From Geodermatophilus nigrescens (GTDB taxonomy: Bacteria > Actinomycetota > Actinomycetes > Mycobacteriales > Geodermatophilaceae): DNA of 64,000 nucleotides. Position 1 is the stretch's first letter; every line of letters starts with the position of its first letter. Both the position numbers and the translations under genes were made by a program. The notes below the pieces were generated by a model that had not been told where the DNA came from, searched no databases, and was given only the letters and a program-made list of their open reading frames with translations. Positions 41,586-50,480 of the stretch are shown here, piece by piece. The DNA lies in assembly GCF_900129495.1 (NCBI RefSeq), contig NZ_FQVX01000005.1, forward strand, positions 1 through 64,000, in the 5' to 3' direction.

Positions 41586-42782
41586 TCAGCGGGCCGCGGA
41601 GACCGTCGGCCGCAGCACCCGCCCGAGCACGAGGGTGACGACGCCGGCGAGCACGACGCCGAGCAGGCCCACCCGCAGGCTCGTCGCGTCGGCGACCGCG
41701 CCGACCAGCGGGGGCGAGGCGAGGAAGCCGATCCGCAGCAGCCAGTTGACCACCGTCAGGCCCACGCCGTGCCGCAGGCCGGGCAGCTCGTCGGCGGCGG
41801 CGTAGACGGCCGGCACGAGTGTCGCCACGCCGAGCCCGGCGAGCGCGAACCCGACGAGCGTCGTCGCCAGCGACGGCACCGCCAGCGCCAGCCCCATGCC
41901 GACGGCGATCAGCGCGCCGCCGCCGCGGGCCACCCGGCGCTGGCCGAAGCGGTCCACCACGCGGTCGCCGGTCAGCCGGCCGACGGTCATCGCCACCGAC
42001 AGCGCGACGAAGCCCAGGCCCGCCGTGGCGACCCCGGTGCCCACCTCGCCGCGCAGGTACAGCGCGGCCCACGACGAGCCGGCGTCCTCCACGAACGCCC
42101 CGCAGGTGGCCAGCACGCCGAGCGCCGCCATCGCGCCGAGGGACGCCCGCATCCCCGCCCGTCCGGCCGGCGGGGCGCCGTCGTCGTCGACGGGTTCCTC
42201 GTGGTCGGGTCCGGGCAACATGCGGCGGTACGCCACCAGGGCGACGACGGCGAACACCGCCGCCACCACGCCGAGGTGCACGGCGAGCGGCACCCGCAGG
42301 CCCGCCGCGGCCGAGCCGAGCAGCCCGCCGCCCACCGCGCCGACGCTCCAGAGCCCGTGGAAGGCGTTGAGGATCGACCGGTCGTAGGCCCGCTGCACCC
42401 GCAGCCCGTGCGCGTTCTGCGCGACGTCGACGACGGCGTCCAGCGCGCCGGCGACGAACAGCGCGGTGGCCAGCAGCCACCACGACGGTGACACCGCCGC
42501 GCCCCAGATGGCTCCCGCCAGCGCGACGAGCCCCCACGAGGCCACCCGCGCCGACCCGAAGCGGCGCATGAGCGCGGCCGAGGCCAGTGCGCTGACCAGG
42601 GCGCCGAGGGGGAGTGCGGCGATCGCGGCACCGAGGGCTGCGTTGCTCAGGTCGAGGCGGTCCTTCACCTCGGGCAGCCGCGGCACGAGGTTGGCGTAGA
42701 GCACCGCGTTGACGAAGAAGCAGGTGGCGACGGCGGCGCGGGCGGCGCGCAGGTGCGCGGGGACCGCGAGGGTGTCCGACAC
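41586..42782 (-). CDS. MFS efflux transporter (YbjJ-like)
   Basis: The 398-residue 12-helix MFS protein has NAVLYANLVPRLPEVKDRLD, FVAGALDAVVDVAQNAHGLR and GRLTGDRVVDRFGQRRVARG. These features match the YbjJ-like subfamily of sugar/drug MFS proteins. It is 20 bases after a TetR gene that itself overlaps an acetyltransferase gene, so the three form an operon on the minus strand. TetR linkage suggests induced export of a small compound. Confidence 0.83.
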   Translation of the reverse strand: MSDTLAVPAHLRAARAAVATCFFVNAVLYANLVPRLPEVKDRLDLSNAALGAAIAALPLGALVSALASAALMRRFGSARVASWGLVALAGAIWGAAVSPSWWLLATALFVAGALDAVVDVAQNAHGLRVQRAYDRSILNAFHGLWSVGAVGGGLLGSAAAGLRVPLAVHLGVVAAVFAVVALVAYRRMLPGPDHEEPVDDDGAPPAGRAGMRASLGAMAALGVLATCGAFVEDAGSSWAALYLRGEVGTGVATAGLGFVALSVAMTVGRLTGDRVVDRFGQRRVARGGGALIAVGMGLALAVPSLATTLVGFALAGLGVATLVPAVYAAADELPGLRHGVGLTVVNWLLRIGFLASPPLVGAVADATSLRVGLLGVVLAGVVTLVLGRVLRPTVSAAR

Positions 42783-42802
42783 GGGTGTCCTGTCCGGGAG
42801 GG

Positions 42803-43360
42803 TCAGCGCGCGACGCGGGCGAAGGCCGCGCGGATCTGGTCGGGTGTCATGGGGTCGGTCGACAGGGCGCTGTGCAGCACCAGGCCCTCGACCATCGCGT
42901 CGATCTCCCGGGCGGTGACCGGGTCGAAGTGGAGCTCCAGGCTCCGGCGGCTGCGCTGCATCCAGTCCTGGGTGACCGCGCGCAGCGCCGGCCGCCGGGC
43001 GGCCGCCGCGTAGAGCTCGACCATCAGCACGAAGTCGCGGTGGGAGACGAGCAGGTCGTCGGTGAGGTGGGCGACCAGCACCTCGAGCGCGGCGCCCGCG
43101 CCGTCCGCGGCCCGCATGCGTTCCTCGAAGCGCGGCGCCACCTCGTCGACGTGCCGGGTGAACGCCGCGGTGTGCAGCTCGTCGAGGGAGGCGAAGTGGT
43201 AGGTCAGCGACCCGAGTGGCACGTCGGCGGCGCGGGCGATGGCCCGGTGCGTGGCGCCGACGACGCCCACCTCGGCGATGACGTCGACGGTGGTGGCCAC
43301 CAGCCGGTCGCGGCGTCCGGGATCGTGCCGTCGCGCCCGCCGCACGGGCGCCCGGGTCAC
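42803..43360 (-). CDS. TetR-family regulator
   Basis: The 185-residue regulator has a TetR DNA-binding domain (VATTVDVIAEVGVVGATHRA, AADVPLGSLTYHFASLDELH) and a variable ligand-binding helix bundle. GTG at 43360 overlaps the preceding stop as GTGA. It lies between the acetyltransferase and MFS genes of the same operon and probably represses it; the repeated CCGTACAC upstream of the operon is a candidate site. Confidence 0.87.
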   Translation of the reverse strand: MTRAPVRRARRHDPGRRDRLVATTVDVIAEVGVVGATHRAIARAADVPLGSLTYHFASLDELHTAAFTRHVDEVAPRFEERMRAADGAGAALEVLVAHLTDDLLVSHRDFVLMVELYAAAARRPALRAVTQDWMQRSRRSLELHFDPVTAREIDAMVEGLVLHSALSTDPMTPDQIRAAFARVAR

Positions 43361-43938
43361 GACCGCTCCAGCGTGCGGACCACCCGGGCGGGGTTGCCGA
43401 CGGCGACCACCCCGGCCGGCAGGTCGCGGGTGACCACCGACCCCGCGCCGACGACGGTGTCCGCGCCGATCGTGACGCCGGGCAGCACGACGACGCCGCC
43501 GCCGAGCCAGACGTTGTCGCCGATGGTGATCGGCTCCGCGGCCTCCCACTTCTCCCGCCGCGGCCCCGGCTCCACCGGGTGGGTGGGGGTGAGCAGCTGG
43601 ACGTTCGGCCCGATCTGGACGTCGTCGCCGATGGTGATGGCCGCGACGTCGAGGGCGACCAGCCCGAAGTTGGCGAAGCAGCGGGCTCCGATGCGGATCG
43701 AGGTGCCGTAGTCGACGTGCAGCGGCGGGCGGATCTCGGTGTCCTCGCCGACGGCGCCGAGCAGCTGCTCGAGCAGCCGGCGGCGCAGCGGGCGCTGCCG
43801 TGCGGTGGTGGCGTTGTAGGCCGCCGCGAGGTCCTGGGCCGCCGCGCTCGCCTCGGCCAGCTCGGGGTCGTCGGCGATGTAGAGCTCGCCGGCGAGCATG
43901 CGCTCGCGCATGGTCCGGGAGTCGTCGGGAGCGGCCAT
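43357..43938 (-). CDS. Maltose/galactoside O-acetyltransferase-type enzyme
   Basis: The 193-residue protein has a Mac-type N-terminal helix (TMRERMLAGELYIADDPELA) and a left-handed beta-helix of hexapeptide repeats (IRIGARCFANFGLVALDVAA, ITIGDDVQIGPNVQLLTPTH, with the catalytic His in the LTPTHP segment, and GVTIGADTVVGAGSVVTRDL). It should transfer acetyl from acetyl-CoA to a sugar or related hydroxyl, perhaps marking it for export by the neighbouring MFS protein. First gene of the operon; ATG start with TSS probably close. Confidence 0.9.
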   Translation of the reverse strand: MAAPDDSRTMRERMLAGELYIADDPELAEASAAAQDLAAAYNATTARQRPLRRRLLEQLLGAVGEDTEIRPPLHVDYGTSIRIGARCFANFGLVALDVAAITIGDDVQIGPNVQLLTPTHPVEPGPRREKWEAAEPITIGDNVWLGGGVVVLPGVTIGADTVVGAGSVVTRDLPAGVVAVGNPARVVRTLERS

Positions 43939-43946
43939 GCGGACGA

Positions 43947-43975
43947 CCGTACACATGCTAGGAACGTCCGTACAC
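43947..43975. promoter_or_regulatory. Direct repeat before the acetyltransferase-tetR-MFS operon
   Basis: CCGTACAC occurs at 43947-43954 and 43968-43975, spaced 21 bases (two helical turns) apart. On the minus strand TAGCAT between them could be a -10 box. Repeats on one face of the helix suit cooperative TetR binding. Confidence 0.4.
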
Positions 43976-43988
43976 ACCGCCGCGCCGG

Positions 43989-44558
43989 TCAGCCGAGCGC
44001 CTGCGCCACCGCCTCCTCGGCCCGGCGCCGCGCCGAGCCGTCGCCCTCGACCAGCGCCGAGACGGTCGAGCCGTCGACCAGCGCCACGAGCGTGGCGACG
44101 TCGGCCCCGGTCCGGCCGCACCGGTCGAGGAGGTCGGCCAGTGCGGCGTCGATCGCGTGCCGCGCCGCGCGCAGGACCGGCCGCAGCGCGGGGTGCCGCC
44201 CGCACGCGAGGAACCGCTCGTAGAGGGCCAGCAGCTCGTCGTCGCGGGTGCGGCCGGCCCCGTGGACGACGTCGACGACCAGGCGCGCGGTGGCCGCCGC
44301 GGAACGGGTCCGGCGGGGCACCGCGGCGACCAGGTCCTCGGCCGCCGCCCGCTCCTGCGCGGCGAGCGCCTCCACCGCCGCGGCCCGCAGGTCGTCGATG
44401 CTCGCGAAGTAGTAGGTGGTGGCGGCCAGCGGGACGCCCGACGCCGCGACGACGGCCCGGTGCGTGAGGGCGTCCGGCCCCGCCTCGGCCAGCAGGCGCG
44501 CGGCCGCCTCGACGATGGCCGCCCGGCGGGCCTCGCCCTTGCCGGTCAGGCGGGACAT
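43989..44558 (-). CDS. TetR-family regulator of the SMR pump
   Basis: The 189-residue regulator has a TetR helix-turn-helix (AAIVEAAARLLAEAGPDALT, AASGVPLAATTYYFASIDDL) and an Arg/Ala-rich ligand domain. Its ATG shares one base with the stop of the SMR gene, so both come from the same transcript. It most likely autoregulates through the two palindromes upstream of the SMR gene. Its ligand may be the pump substrate. Confidence 0.88.
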   Translation of the reverse strand: MSRLTGKGEARRAAIVEAAARLLAEAGPDALTHRAVVAASGVPLAATTYYFASIDDLRAAAVEALAAQERAAAEDLVAAVPRRTRSAAATARLVVDVVHGAGRTRDDELLALYERFLACGRHPALRPVLRAARHAIDAALADLLDRCGRTGADVATLVALVDGSTVSALVEGDGSARRRAEEAVAQALG

Positions 44559-44884
44559 CAGTGGGCCGCCGACGGCGCGAGCTGCAGCATCAGCACGCCG
44601 CCGAGGATCAGCAGGATCGCGACGATGCGCATCGTGGTGACCGGGTCGCCCAGGACGGCCATGCCGACGACCGCCGTGCCGCCGGCACCGATCCCGGTCC
44701 AGACGGCGTAGGCGGTACCGACCGGCAGCGTGCGCAGCGCGGACGACAGCAGCACGAAGCTCGCGGCGGCGCAGACGACGAACGCCACCGACCACCACAG
44801 GCGCGTGAAGTTCTCGGACTGCTTGAGCGAGACGGCGAAGGCGGTCTCGAACAGTCCGGCGGTGACGAGCAGGGCCCAGGCCAC
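44558..44884 (-). CDS. SMR-family exporter, Gdx/SugE-like
   Basis: The 108-residue four-helix protein keeps the essential Glu of SMR pumps in LLVTAGLFETAFAVSLKQSE and has LPVGTAYAVWTGIGAGGTAV, the motif that separates Gdx/SugE guanidinium exporters from EmrE (which has AIWSGVG). Gdx proteins are small dimers exchanging protons for guanidinium or small guanidinyl/quaternary ammonium ions. The start is GTG. Usually gdx genes follow a guanidine riboswitch; here none is seen and a TetR gene is linked instead. Confidence 0.9.
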   Translation of the reverse strand: MAWALLVTAGLFETAFAVSLKQSENFTRLWWSVAFVVCAAASFVLLSSALRTLPVGTAYAVWTGIGAGGTAVVGMAVLGDPVTTMRIVAILLILGGVLMLQLAPSAAH

Positions 44885-44901
44885 GATGCGCTCCCTCGAA
44901 G

Positions 44902-44939
44902 TGGTACGGCGGTACCAATCAAACGGTACACGAGTACCG
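44902..44939. promoter_or_regulatory. Two TetR-type operators
   Basis: TGGTAC-GGCG-GTACCA (44902-44917) and CGGTAC-ACGA-GTACCG (44924-44939) are perfect 6-4-6 inverted repeats with the same GGTAC/GTACC arms, centres 22 bases apart. The second covers the -10 box of the SMR promoter. Confidence 0.75.
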
Positions 44940-44950
44940 GGCCAGGTCAA
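44923..44950 (-). promoter_or_regulatory. Promoter of the SMR-tetR operon
   Basis: On the minus strand TTGACC (44950-44945), a 16-base spacer and TACCGT (44928-44923) form a good -35/-10 pair, overlapped by the operator. Confidence 0.55.
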
Positions 44951-44975
44951 GATCGTGAGTTGCCGCACAGGCGGG

Positions 44976-45092
44976 ATGGCCCGGGCGCGCGGCGGCATTG
45001 ACCTCCTCGTGCACGACCTCTGGGGACTCACGCGCCGCCGCGCGCTCGACTACGGCCGGGTGACGACCGCCGCCTGTCGCCGCGGCGCCTGA
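44976..45092 (+). CDS. Probable cysteine-type leader peptide
   Basis: A short ORF ends LTRRRALDYGRVTTAAC-RRGA-stop, 42 bases before the DAACS symporter gene. The LTRRRAxDxxRVxxxxCRR pattern is that of the actinobacterial putative leader peptides found upstream of sulfur metabolism genes, where a C-terminal Cys codon may sense cysteine supply. Start is uncertain: ATG at 44976 gives 38 residues, GTG at 45009 gives 27. The likely role is attenuation of the transporter gene. It is too short for ordinary gene finders. A clear hairpin switch was not worked out. Confidence 0.55.
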   Translation: MARARGGIDLLVHDLWGLTRRRALDYGRVTTAACRRGA

Positions 45093-45134
45093 CACCGGTC
45101 CCGACGTCCTCCTCCCCTCGAAAGGCACACCTCC

Positions 45135-46496
45135 GTGCTCGCACGTCTCCGCCGCGTCCCCTTCGCGGCGCAGGTCCTCCTCGCGCTCGTCGTCGGCGTG
45201 GCCCTCGGCCTGGTCGCCCGCGAGATGGGCCCCGTCGCCGACGGGACCCCGAACTGGCTCACCAGCACCCTGCAGACCATCGGCGGCACCTTCGTCACGC
45301 TGCTCAAGGCGCTGGTCCCGCCGCTGATCGTCACCGCGGTGATCGTCAGCATCGCCAACCTCCGGCAGGTCTCCAACGCCGCCCGGCTCGCCGCGCAGAC
45401 CCTGCTGTGGTTCGGCATCACCGCGCTGATCGCCGTCAGCATCGGCATCGGCCTGGGCCTGCTCACCCAGCCCGGCCGCAACAGCTCCGTCGACGCGGCC
45501 GCCGCCACCGACCCCGGCACCACCGGCGGCTGGTGGGACTTCCTCACCGGCCTGGTGCCCGGCAACGTCCTGGGCCTGCAGGCCTCCGCGGGCGACGACG
45601 GCTCGGTCGGCCTGTCGTTCAACGTCCTGCAGCTGATCGTCATCTCGGTCGCGGTCGGCGTCGCCGTCCTCAAGGTCGGCGAGCCCGCCGAGCCGTTCCT
45701 GCGGCTGGTCCGCTCCGCGCTGGCGATCGTCCAGAAGGTGCTGTGGTGGGTCATCCTGCTGGCCCCGATCGGCACCGTCGGCCTCATCGGCAACGCCGTC
45801 GCCAGCTACGGCTGGGACTCCCTCGGCAGCCTCGGCGTCTTCGCCGGCTCCGTCTACGCCGGCCTCGCGCTGGTGCTGTTCGTCGTCTACCCGGTGCTGC
45901 TCCGGCTGCACGGCCTCTCGCCGCTGCGCTGGTTCGCCGGCGCCTGGCCGGCCATCCAGCTGGCCTTCGTCTCGCGCTCCTCGATCGGCACCCTGCCGGT
46001 GACCGAGCGGGTGACCGAGCAGAACCTGGGCGTCCCGCGGTCCTACGCCTCCTTCGCCGTGCCGCTGGGCGCGACGACGAAGATGGACGGCTGCGCGGCG
46101 ATCTACCCGGCGCTCGCGGCGATCTTCGTGGCGCAGTTCTTCGGCGTGGACCTGTCGATCACCGACTACCTGCTGATCGCGCTGGTCTCCGTCGTCGGCT
46201 CGGCCGCCACGGCCGGCGTCACCGGCGCGGTGGTCATGCTGACCCTGACGCTGTCCACCCTGGGCCTGCCGCTCGCCGGCGTCGGCCTGCTGCTGGCGAT
46301 CGACCCGATCCTCGACATGGGCCGCACCGCGGTGAACGTCGCCGGCCAGGCGCTCGTGCCGACCATCGTGGCCAAGCGCGAGGGCATCCTCGACGTCGAG
46401 CGGTTCCGCACCGGCGGCACCTTCAGCGAGGCCGCCCCGGCGGTCGAGCCGACCGGCGGGGTCGACGCCGACCTGCGCCAGCCCGCCACCGCCTGA
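45135..46496 (+). CDS. Dicarboxylate/amino acid:cation symporter (DAACS), possibly cystine
   Basis: The 453-residue transporter has eight membrane helices and the re-entrant hairpins of the DAACS family. The Ser-rich AFVSRSSIGTLPVTERVTEQ, the GATTKMDGCAAIYPALAA motif (NMDGTA in glutamate transporters) and IDPILDMGRTAVNVAGQAL are all in place. KMDGC and DMGRTAVNVAG differ from aspartate/glutamate carriers, so the substrate is likely another amino acid or carboxylate. The leader peptide upstream ends in a Cys codon context and favours cystine/cysteine uptake (TcyP-like). The C-terminus is followed by tandem 14-base repeats and a terminator. Confidence 0.88.
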   Translation: MLARLRRVPFAAQVLLALVVGVALGLVAREMGPVADGTPNWLTSTLQTIGGTFVTLLKALVPPLIVTAVIVSIANLRQVSNAARLAAQTLLWFGITALIAVSIGIGLGLLTQPGRNSSVDAAAATDPGTTGGWWDFLTGLVPGNVLGLQASAGDDGSVGLSFNVLQLIVISVAVGVAVLKVGEPAEPFLRLVRSALAIVQKVLWWVILLAPIGTVGLIGNAVASYGWDSLGSLGVFAGSVYAGLALVLFVVYPVLLRLHGLSPLRWFAGAWPAIQLAFVSRSSIGTLPVTERVTEQNLGVPRSYASFAVPLGATTKMDGCAAIYPALAAIFVAQFFGVDLSITDYLLIALVSVVGSAATAGVTGAVVMLTLTLSTLGLPLAGVGLLLAIDPILDMGRTAVNVAGQALVPTIVAKREGILDVERFRTGGTFSEAAPAVEPTGGVDADLRQPATA

Positions 46497-46562
46497 CCGG
46501 CAGCGCCTGACCGGCAGCGCCTGACCGGCACGGCCTGACCGGCACCGCCTGACCCTGCACCG
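46492..46562 (+). repeat. 14-base tandem repeat at the symporter stop codon
   Basis: Four near-identical units CCTGACCGGCAGCG (the third and fourth vary in the last three bases) and a fifth of 15 bases. The first contains the TGA stop, so each copy repeats a TGA in a rotating frame. It sits just before the terminator. Confidence 0.8.
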
Positions 46563-46565
46563 CCC

Positions 46566-46603
46566 GACGGGCCGGTGACCTCCCCGGAGGTCACCGGCCC
46601 GTC
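46566..46603. terminator. Bidirectional terminator
   Basis: A perfect 18-bp stem (46566-46583 with 46586-46603) with a two-base centre lies between the convergent symporter and epimerase genes. Confidence 0.8.
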
Positions 46604-46621
46604 GTCGTCCCCGGGGACCTC

Positions 46622-47563
46622 TCAGCCGCCGTCGGCGGCCAGTGCCCGGATCCGCCACCGCGCCACGTGCCGGGCGCCCGGCTCGAGCCGGACGACGCCC
46701 TCGCCGCTGCGGAACGCGTCCGGCGGGCACGTCATGGGCTCGACCGCGAGCCCCGCCCGGTGCAGCCCGGGCTCCGGGCGGTCGGCCGTGTGCAGCTGCA
46801 CCCACGGCAGCGCCCGCGGGTCCCACTCGAGCGCGACCCCGCTGCCGTCGGCGGTCCGGACCTCCGCGCGCGCGGTCCCGTCGTCGTCCGGCGCGACGGC
46901 CGTGACGGCGTGGTCCACGGCGACGCCCGCGAGGGGCGTGCGGCCGGCGCGGAAGTCGAGCGGGGTGCCGTCGACCGGCCGGCGGCCGGTCGGCAGGAGG
47001 CGCTCCGCGTCGACCTCGAGGTACTCGGCGGCACGCAGGTGCAGGGTCCAGTCGTCGACCCGCCCGGGGCCGGCCACGAGGTACGGGTGCACCGAGCAGC
47101 CGTAGGGCGCCGCGGTGGTGCCGGTGTTCTCGGCCTCCACCGCCCACGACAGCCCGTCCTCGTGCACCCGGTAGGTGACGACGACGTCGAGCTGGTGCGG
47201 ATAACCGGGCTGCGGGACCACGCGGGCGCCCAGCGCCACGGCGTCCGGGGAGGCGTCGCGCACGTCCCACCGGGTCCAGCACAGCAGGCCGTGCAGCGCC
47301 GTCCGCCGGTCGGGCTCGGTCAGGGGGAGCTGCTCGTCCCGGCCGGCCCAGCGGTAGCGGCCGTCGCCCACGCGGTTGGGCCACGGCACCAGCACCGAGC
47401 CGCGGAAGACCGGCCGGGCGACGTCGGCCCCGAAGTCCGCGACCAGGTCGCGGTCGCCCGTCCGCAGCCGGCGCAGGCCGCCCCCGACCTCGGTCACCAC
47501 GGCGCTGACCGGGCCCGCGCGCAGCGTGACCTGCCGCCCGGTCGGCGGAGTTGTCGAGACCAT
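46622..47563 (-). CDS. Aldose 1-epimerase
   Basis: The 313-residue protein is a galactose-mutarotase-like beta-sandwich: GSVLVPWPNRVGDGRYRWAG, ALHGLLCWTRWDVRD with the first catalytic His, PYGCSVHPYLVAGPG with the second, and the C-terminal GLAVEPMTCPPDAF with the Glu. It interconverts alpha and beta sugar anomers. Divergent from the arabinose importer and sharing a candidate operator with it, it probably supplies the right anomer of arabinose. Its predicted -10 TAACGT lies inside the operator and the transcript would be almost leaderless. Confidence 0.92.
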   Translation of the reverse strand: MVSTTPPTGRQVTLRAGPVSAVVTEVGGGLRRLRTGDRDLVADFGADVARPVFRGSVLVPWPNRVGDGRYRWAGRDEQLPLTEPDRRTALHGLLCWTRWDVRDASPDAVALGARVVPQPGYPHQLDVVVTYRVHEDGLSWAVEAENTGTTAAPYGCSVHPYLVAGPGRVDDWTLHLRAAEYLEVDAERLLPTGRRPVDGTPLDFRAGRTPLAGVAVDHAVTAVAPDDDGTARAEVRTADGSGVALEWDPRALPWVQLHTADRPEPGLHRAGLAVEPMTCPPDAFRSGEGVVRLEPGARHVARWRIRALAADGG

Positions 47564-47566
47564 GGC

Positions 47567-47580
47567 TGGGAACGTTAACA
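47567..47580 (-). promoter_or_regulatory. Candidate arabinose LacI operator, epimerase side
   Basis: On the minus strand TGTTAACGTTCCCA matches the palindrome TGTGAACGTTCACA at 12 of 14 positions. It overlaps the -10 and start region of the epimerase gene. Confidence 0.5.
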
Positions 47581-47666
47581 GACTGTGACCCGCGTCCCAT
47601 GTGGCGACCGGGACGCCCGCGGAGACGGGGACAGATCGGCGGCGCGGACCCCTTGACGGCCGGACA

Positions 47667-47680
47667 TGTTTGCGTTCACA
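47667..47680 (+). promoter_or_regulatory. Candidate arabinose LacI operator, importer side
   Basis: TGTTTGCGTTCACA matches the same palindrome at 11 of 14 positions, with a perfect right half. TTGACG (47653-47658) lies just upstream as a possible -35 box, so the site overlaps the -10 region. It is exactly 100 bases from the other site. Confidence 0.5.
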
Positions 47681-47828
47681 GTGTCCCGCGTCACGCCCAG
47701 CAGCGTCGCCGGGCCCGCAGGACGAGCCGCCTGAGAGCGCGTCCCCGGGACCAGTCAGCGGTGGTCGCTCCGGGGAGCACCACGAGACCGGACCCGACGG
47801 GCCGGCAGGAACTCACAGGAGGCAGACG

Positions 47829-48821
47829 TTGATCAGGAACAAGCTCCTCGCCGCCGTCACGGCGTCGGTCGCGGTCCTCGGGCTGGCCGCCTGCGGCGGC
47901 TCGGCGGAGGGCAGCGGCGGCGGTGGCGGTGGTGGCGGGGACGACACCATCACGATGGGCTTCGCCCAGGTCGGCGCCGAGAGCGGCTGGCGCACCGCCA
48001 ACACTCAGTCCATCCAGGAGTCGGCCGAGGCCGCCGGCATCGAGCTGCAGTTCTCCGACGCGCAGGGCGAGCAGGAGAACCAGATCTCCGCGATCCGCTC
48101 CTTCATCCAGCAGCGGGTCGACGTCATCGCCTTCAGCCCGGTGGTGGAGACCGGCTGGGACGCGGTCCTCCTCGAGGCCAAGCGCGCCAACATCCCGGTG
48201 ATCCTCACCGACCGCTCGGTCGAGACGGAGCAGGAGGACCTCTTCGTCACCTTCCTCGGCTCGGACTTCATCGAGGAGGGCCGCAAGGCCGGCGAGTGGG
48301 CCGTGGAGAACTGGGCCTCGACCGGGGCGCAGTGGAACATCGCCGAGCTGCAGGGCACCACCGGTGCCGCCCCGGCGATCGACCGCCAGGAGGGCTTCGC
48401 CGAGGCCATCGCCGACAGCCCGAACCTGACGATCGTGGCGTCCCAGTCCGGTGACTTCACCCGCACCGGCGGCCGCGAGGTCATGGAGGCGATGCTCAAC
48501 TCCAACCCCGACATCAACGCCGTCTACGCGCACAACGACGACATGGCCCTCGGCGCCATCGAGGCCATCGAGGCGGCCGGCAAGGTCCCGGGCCAGGACA
48601 TCCAGATCATCTCCGTCGACGCGGTCCGCGACGGCATGCAGGCGCTCGCCGACGGCAAGATCAACTTCATCGTCGAGTGCAACCCGCTGCTCGGTGAGCA
48701 GCTGATGGAGCTCGCCCAGCAGGTGCTCGACGGCGAGGAGGTCCCCGAGCGGGTCGTCACCGAGGAGACGACCTTCACCCAGGAGCAGGCCGCGGAGGTC
48801 CTCCCGGACCGGAAGTACTGA
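47829..48821 (+). CDS. Sugar-binding lipoprotein of a YtfQ-type ABC importer
   Basis: The 330-residue protein has a lipoprotein signal with lipobox LGLAACGGS (Cys22), a Gly-rich linker and a periplasmic-binding fold: ITMGFAQVGAESGWRTANTQ, then VDVIAFSPVVETGWDAVLLE and VYAHNDDMALGAIEAIEAAG. The segment GAESGWR and the family layout match YtfQ, which binds furanose sugars, and the related arabinose-binding proteins. A TTG start with AGGAGG 6 bases upstream fits the signal exactly. Strong hairpins after the stop should make it more abundant than the rest of the importer. Confidence 0.9.
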   Translation: MIRNKLLAAVTASVAVLGLAACGGSAEGSGGGGGGGGDDTITMGFAQVGAESGWRTANTQSIQESAEAAGIELQFSDAQGEQENQISAIRSFIQQRVDVIAFSPVVETGWDAVLLEAKRANIPVILTDRSVETEQEDLFVTFLGSDFIEEGRKAGEWAVENWASTGAQWNIAELQGTTGAAPAIDRQEGFAEAIADSPNLTIVASQSGDFTRTGGREVMEAMLNSNPDINAVYAHNDDMALGAIEAIEAAGKVPGQDIQIISVDAVRDGMQALADGKINFIVECNPLLGEQLMELAQQVLDGEEVPERVVTEETTFTQEQAAEVLPDRKY

Positions 48822-48830
48822 TCCCGTCCG

Positions 48831-48890
48831 GGGAGCCGGTCCCGGCTCCCGCGCCCCCGCCCGCCCGGGCGTCCACCCCCGGGCGGGCGG
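48831..48890 (+). terminator. Tandem hairpins after the binding-protein gene
   Basis: GGGAGCCGG-TC-CCGGCTCCC (9 bp, 48831-48850) and a 12-bp stem CCGCCCGCCCGG / CCGGGCGGGCGG (48857-48868 with 48879-48890). They likely lower read-through or protect the upstream mRNA. Confidence 0.65.
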
Positions 48891-48917
48891 CGGGTACCAC
48901 CTCCCGAGAGGACTCCC

Positions 48918-50472
<1,555 letters not shown>

Positions 50473-50480
<8 letters not shown>

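Noticed and set aside
44885..44975. Guanidine riboswitch before the Gdx-like gene
   Set aside because: The region between promoter and start is too short (about 35 bases) and filled by the operators.
44998..45026. TTGACC as a promoter for the symporter inside the leader ORF
   Set aside because: No -10 like sequence follows at 16-18 bases.
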